Of a stretch of DNA of 64,000 nt, positions 61,834 through 64,000 are shown piece after piece; the stretch's first letter is position 1, and every line of letters begins with the position of its first letter. The notes below the pieces were generated by a model that had not been told where the DNA came from, made no database searches, and was given only the letters and a program-made list of their open reading frames with translations. Source of the DNA: Halorubellus sp034808145 (lineage in GTDB: Archaea > Halobacteriota > Halobacteria > Halobacteriales > Natrialbaceae); assembly GCF_034808145.1 (NCBI RefSeq), contig NZ_JAXHGM010000003.1, positions 1 to 64,000 of the forward strand, given 5' to 3'. The translations under genes were made by a program, and so were the position numbers.

Positions 61834-62862
61834 TCAGTCGAGCTTCGAGCGAGCGTAGCCCTCGGGGAGTCGGCCGTCGTCGACGACCTCGATGGCCGAC
61901 AGCGGGTACGTCTCCGCGGGTGGCACGGGGGCGAGGAGTCCGCGGGTCGCGCCGACGGTGGCGAGGCTCTTCGTCAGCACGAACTGGATCGCGCGACGGA
62001 CGCCGAGTCGCTTCGCGACGATCGCGAACGCGAACGCTGACGCGAGCGCCCAGGCGACGACCGCGACCGGACTGAGTATCGAGAGCGCGCCGACGGCGAG
62101 CCAGGCGAGGAGCGCGAACTTGTACCGCTGGCGCGCGACGAGTTTCGCGAGGACGCGTGGGTTCCGGGCGCCGTACCGGATCGCTTGCCCGACGCCGTGA
62201 TAGTAGCCCGCGCGCCACCGGCGGAACGGCTCCGCGAGCGGGTCGTCTAGCGGATGGTTCGCGGAGACGATGGGGAGGCGCACGAGCCTGTGACCGGCGG
62301 TGGTGAGGCGGAACCCGACCTCGATGTCCTCGTACGACTGGAGGTAAGGCGCGAAGCCGCCGATCGATTCGAGCGCGTCCCGGTCGTACAGCGCCACGCC
62401 AGCGATGGCGTCGACCGCCATCGGGGCGGTCGCGTCGCACTCGTTCAGCCAGCCCTCCACGCCCGCGACGTCGTGAGAACGCAGGTACGAGAGGGCCCGA
62501 CCGAGCCACTCGTCGGTCAGCGCCATGTCGCCGTCGGCCTGGAGGACGAGGTCGCCGCGCGCGACCCGGTTCCCGACGAACCGCCCGGCGCCGACGGACG
62601 TCAGTTCCTCGGGGATGCGGAGCACCGTGATCGGGTAGTCCCTGGCCAGGTCGACGGTGTCGTCAGTGGACGCGGAGTCGACGAGGATGACCTCGAAGGG
62701 GTCGACGCCGTCGGCGGCGGTGAAGACGGACTCGATGCAGCCCCGGATGCGGTCCTCCTCGTTCCTCGCGATGATGACGACGGACAGCGTCGGCGTCTCG
62801 CCCTCGCTGACGAGGTTCTCCGGCGCTGTCGTCGTTCGTTCCGTGTGGATAGCGTCAGTCAT
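61834..62862 (-). CDS. Family 2 glycosyltransferase with membrane anchor
   Basis: 342 residues. The GT-A domain (about 25-235) has LSVVIIARNEEDRIRGCIES, ILVDSASTDDT, QADGDMALTDEW (DxD) and YLQSYEDIEVGFRL (ED motif). Two membrane helices (about 245-285) and a cytoplasmic tail follow. It probably adds one sugar to a lipid-linked glycan. Its ATG overlaps the stop of the beta-helix gene, so they form one leftward unit. Confidence 0.9.
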   Translation of the reverse strand: MTDAIHTERTTTAPENLVSEGETPTLSVVIIARNEEDRIRGCIESVFTAADGVDPFEVILVDSASTDDTVDLARDYPITVLRIPEELTSVGAGRFVGNRVARGDLVLQADGDMALTDEWLGRALSYLRSHDVAGVEGWLNECDATAPMAVDAIAGVALYDRDALESIGGFAPYLQSYEDIEVGFRLTTAGHRLVRLPIVSANHPLDDPLAEPFRRWRAGYYHGVGQAIRYGARNPRVLAKLVARQRYKFALLAWLAVGALSILSPVAVVAWALASAFAFAIVAKRLGVRRAIQFVLTKSLATVGATRGLLAPVPPAETYPLSAIEVVDDGRLPEGYARSKLD

Positions 62863-64000
62863 TTCGGGTTGAGAACGCTGTTCTCGACGACGGCGTTCTT
62901 CACGTGTCGCGTTCCCGCGGGCGTTACGATGGTCGTGTTCTGGACGAGGACGTCGCCGTCGCTCGCGACGACCGGGTTCCTGGTCGCCTCGATGTGCGAA
63001 TCGACGATGCGACAGCCCGCCGAGTCGGCGAGTCGGATTCCACCGCGGTTCTTCCCGGATTGCTCGAACGTACAGTTCTCGAAGCTCGTCTCGTCGCGGC
63101 CGGTGATTGTGGCGGCGTACGACCCCGCGGCGCTCCCGGTGACCGCGAGGTTCTCGAAGACGAGCGGGTCGGTTTCGTCCTTGTTCGGTTCGAACGCGTG
63201 GATGGCGGGGACCATGTCCGCGTCCACGTTGAGGGTGCTGTCGCGAACGTGAGCGCCCCCGTTGTCGCCGTGGACGACGAGCGCGCCGAAGCTCTCGCCG
63301 GCGTCCGGGCCGAACGTGACGCTACAGTTCTCGACGAGGATGTCCCGCCTGTTCCGGAGGCGGATGCCGCGCGCGTTCACGTCGTCCCCGGACGGGACTG
63401 TGTCGACGACGACGTCCACGTTCCTGGCGGTCGACCCCGTCGACCCGAGACGGACGCCGGAGATGTTGTTGTTCACGTACGACCCGCCGACGGCGTGGAC
63501 GGCTCCGTCCCCACCGTCCGGGAGCCCCATCGCGGAGGCGTACAGTCCGTTGTCGGAGAACCCGGAGACGTCGCAGTCCTCGAACGTCACCTCGCCGGCG
63601 TGGCTCTCTCCGACGAAGAACCCGGTGAGTTTCGTCGTTGCCCGGTGGTGCGCCCGCAGGTTCTTCACGAGACCGACGCCGTTCGGATCGGTGACGTCCA
63701 TACGGAACCCCGCGATCTGTCTGTTGCAGTTCCCCGTTATCTCGACGTTCTGGACGGTCACGTCACCGTCCGCGACGACGCGGAACTCGCCGCCTGCACC
63801 GCGGCGCGTGAAGTCCAGGTCGATGCCGTCGAACAGGAAGTCCGAGACGTTCTGGAACCGGAGGTACGCGAGGTCCAGGCAGACGTCCCGGGTGGCGACG
63901 AACGTCGGGCGTTCCTCGGTCGCGCCCGCAATAGCGACGTTGTGCAGGTCCTCGAGCCGGAGCGGGTCGATGCGGTACGTTCCCTTCGGGAACGAGACGA
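62859..64000 (-). CDS. Parallel beta-helix protein (partial, runs off the edge)
   Basis: About 380 codons are visible; the N-terminus lies beyond the window. The frame stays open from the edge (VSFPKGTYRIDPLRLED) through the GTG at 63761 that might be mistaken for a start. It shows a right-handed beta-helix: repeats of about 22-25 residues with xxVxNxxV patterns, for example IVDSHIEATRNPVVASDGDV and VTVQNVEITG. Such proteins are polysaccharide lyases, glycosidases or surface structures. A SFPKGTYRI-like segment is common just before pectate-lyase-like folds. It ends in an ATGA overlap with the glycosyltransferase. Confidence 0.85.
   Translation of the reverse strand, partial: VSFPKGTYRIDPLRLEDLHNVAIAGATEERPTFVATRDVCLDLAYLRFQNVSDFLFDGIDLDFTRRGAGGEFRVVADGDVTVQNVEITGNCNRQIAGFRMDVTDPNGVGLVKNLRAHHRATTKLTGFFVGESHAGEVTFEDCDVSGFSDNGLYASAMGLPDGGDGAVHAVGGSYVNNNISGVRLGSTGSTARNVDVVVDTVPSGDDVNARGIRLRNRRDILVENCSVTFGPDAGESFGALVVHGDNGGAHVRDSTLNVDADMVPAIHAFEPNKDETDPLVFENLAVTGSAAGSYAATITGRDETSFENCTFEQSGKNRGGIRLADSAGCRIVDSHIEATRNPVVASDGDVLVQNTTIVTPAGTRHVKNAVVENSVLNPK

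Noticed and set aside
62859..63761. Beta-helix protein starting at the GTG at 63761
   Set aside because: The same frame stays open with beta-helix-like sequence to the window edge, so the gene is treated as partial.
1..64000. CRISPR array, tRNA or rRNA genes
   Set aside because: No regularly spaced repeats longer than the short tandems listed, and no cloverleaf or rRNA-like segment noticed by eye.

Overview
The window comes from a halophilic archaeon (class Halobacteria). It is GC-rich, the predicted proteins are strongly acidic, and the general transcription factor is an archaeal TFB. Exported proteins carry Tat/lipobox or PGF-CTERM signals, and many genes belong to families centred on haloarchaea (HTH_10/Bat-type sensors, HalOD1, DUF7344-like winged helices, DUF7521, DUF7563). 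I see no rRNA, tRNA or CRISPR array. It reads as chromosomal or large-replicon accessory sequence rich in regulators and surface-glycan genes.

Left part (1-12.6 kb). The edge appears to cut an insertion sequence. Then come a DabB-DabA inorganic-carbon uptake pair, an amidohydrolase converging on an Lrp/AsnC regulator, a TetR-MATE efflux operon with a visible operator, and a UspA protein. Next is a compact redox operon: an exported acid-tailed protein, ApbE flavin transferase, a TSP3-like anchored protein and a four-histidine ferric-reductase-like membrane cytochrome. It ends against a winged-helix regulator and a small membrane protein.

Regulatory part (12.6-27.2 kb). Here lie a broken TrmB-type regulator gene, TFB, two UspA proteins, a giant PAS/GAF/HTH_10 sensor-regulator, several tiny haloarchaeal proteins (one zinc-ribbon, one HalOD1) and five DUF7344-like winged-helix genes, three of them membrane-anchored. 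An NAD-dependent sugar epimerase gene sits among them.

Glycan part I (27.5-33.7 kb). One tight operon holds a hexapeptide acyltransferase, a DegT aminotransferase, a membrane hydrolase-like protein, a polysaccharide deacetylase-like protein, a glycosyltransferase, an ATP-grasp ligase and a HAD phosphatase. Two of its junctions carry short duplications that create 13- and 20-codon mini-ORFs coupled by ATGA overlaps. A duplicated-domain Tat lipoprotein, small membrane and hypothetical genes, two winged-helix regulators and a degenerate FAD monooxygenase-like gene follow.

Sensor and export part (38.9-56.3 kb). It starts with a 1337-residue multi-PAS/GAF/HTH_10 sensor and an RND/MMPL permease. 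Then comes a leftward operon of response regulator, HEAT-repeat membrane protein, processive family-2 glycosyltransferase and GAF histidine kinase. Upstream lies a hybrid histidine kinase split into two frames in the middle of a GAF domain. A Tat-exported glycoside-hydrolase-like lipoprotein is divergent from it. Together this looks like a two-component-controlled polysaccharide synthesis and processing locus.

Glycan part II (56.5-64 kb). This holds a VWA surface protein with a PGF-CTERM tail, a Wzx-like flippase, a GNAT protein, another glycosyltransferase and a parallel beta-helix protein that runs off the right edge.
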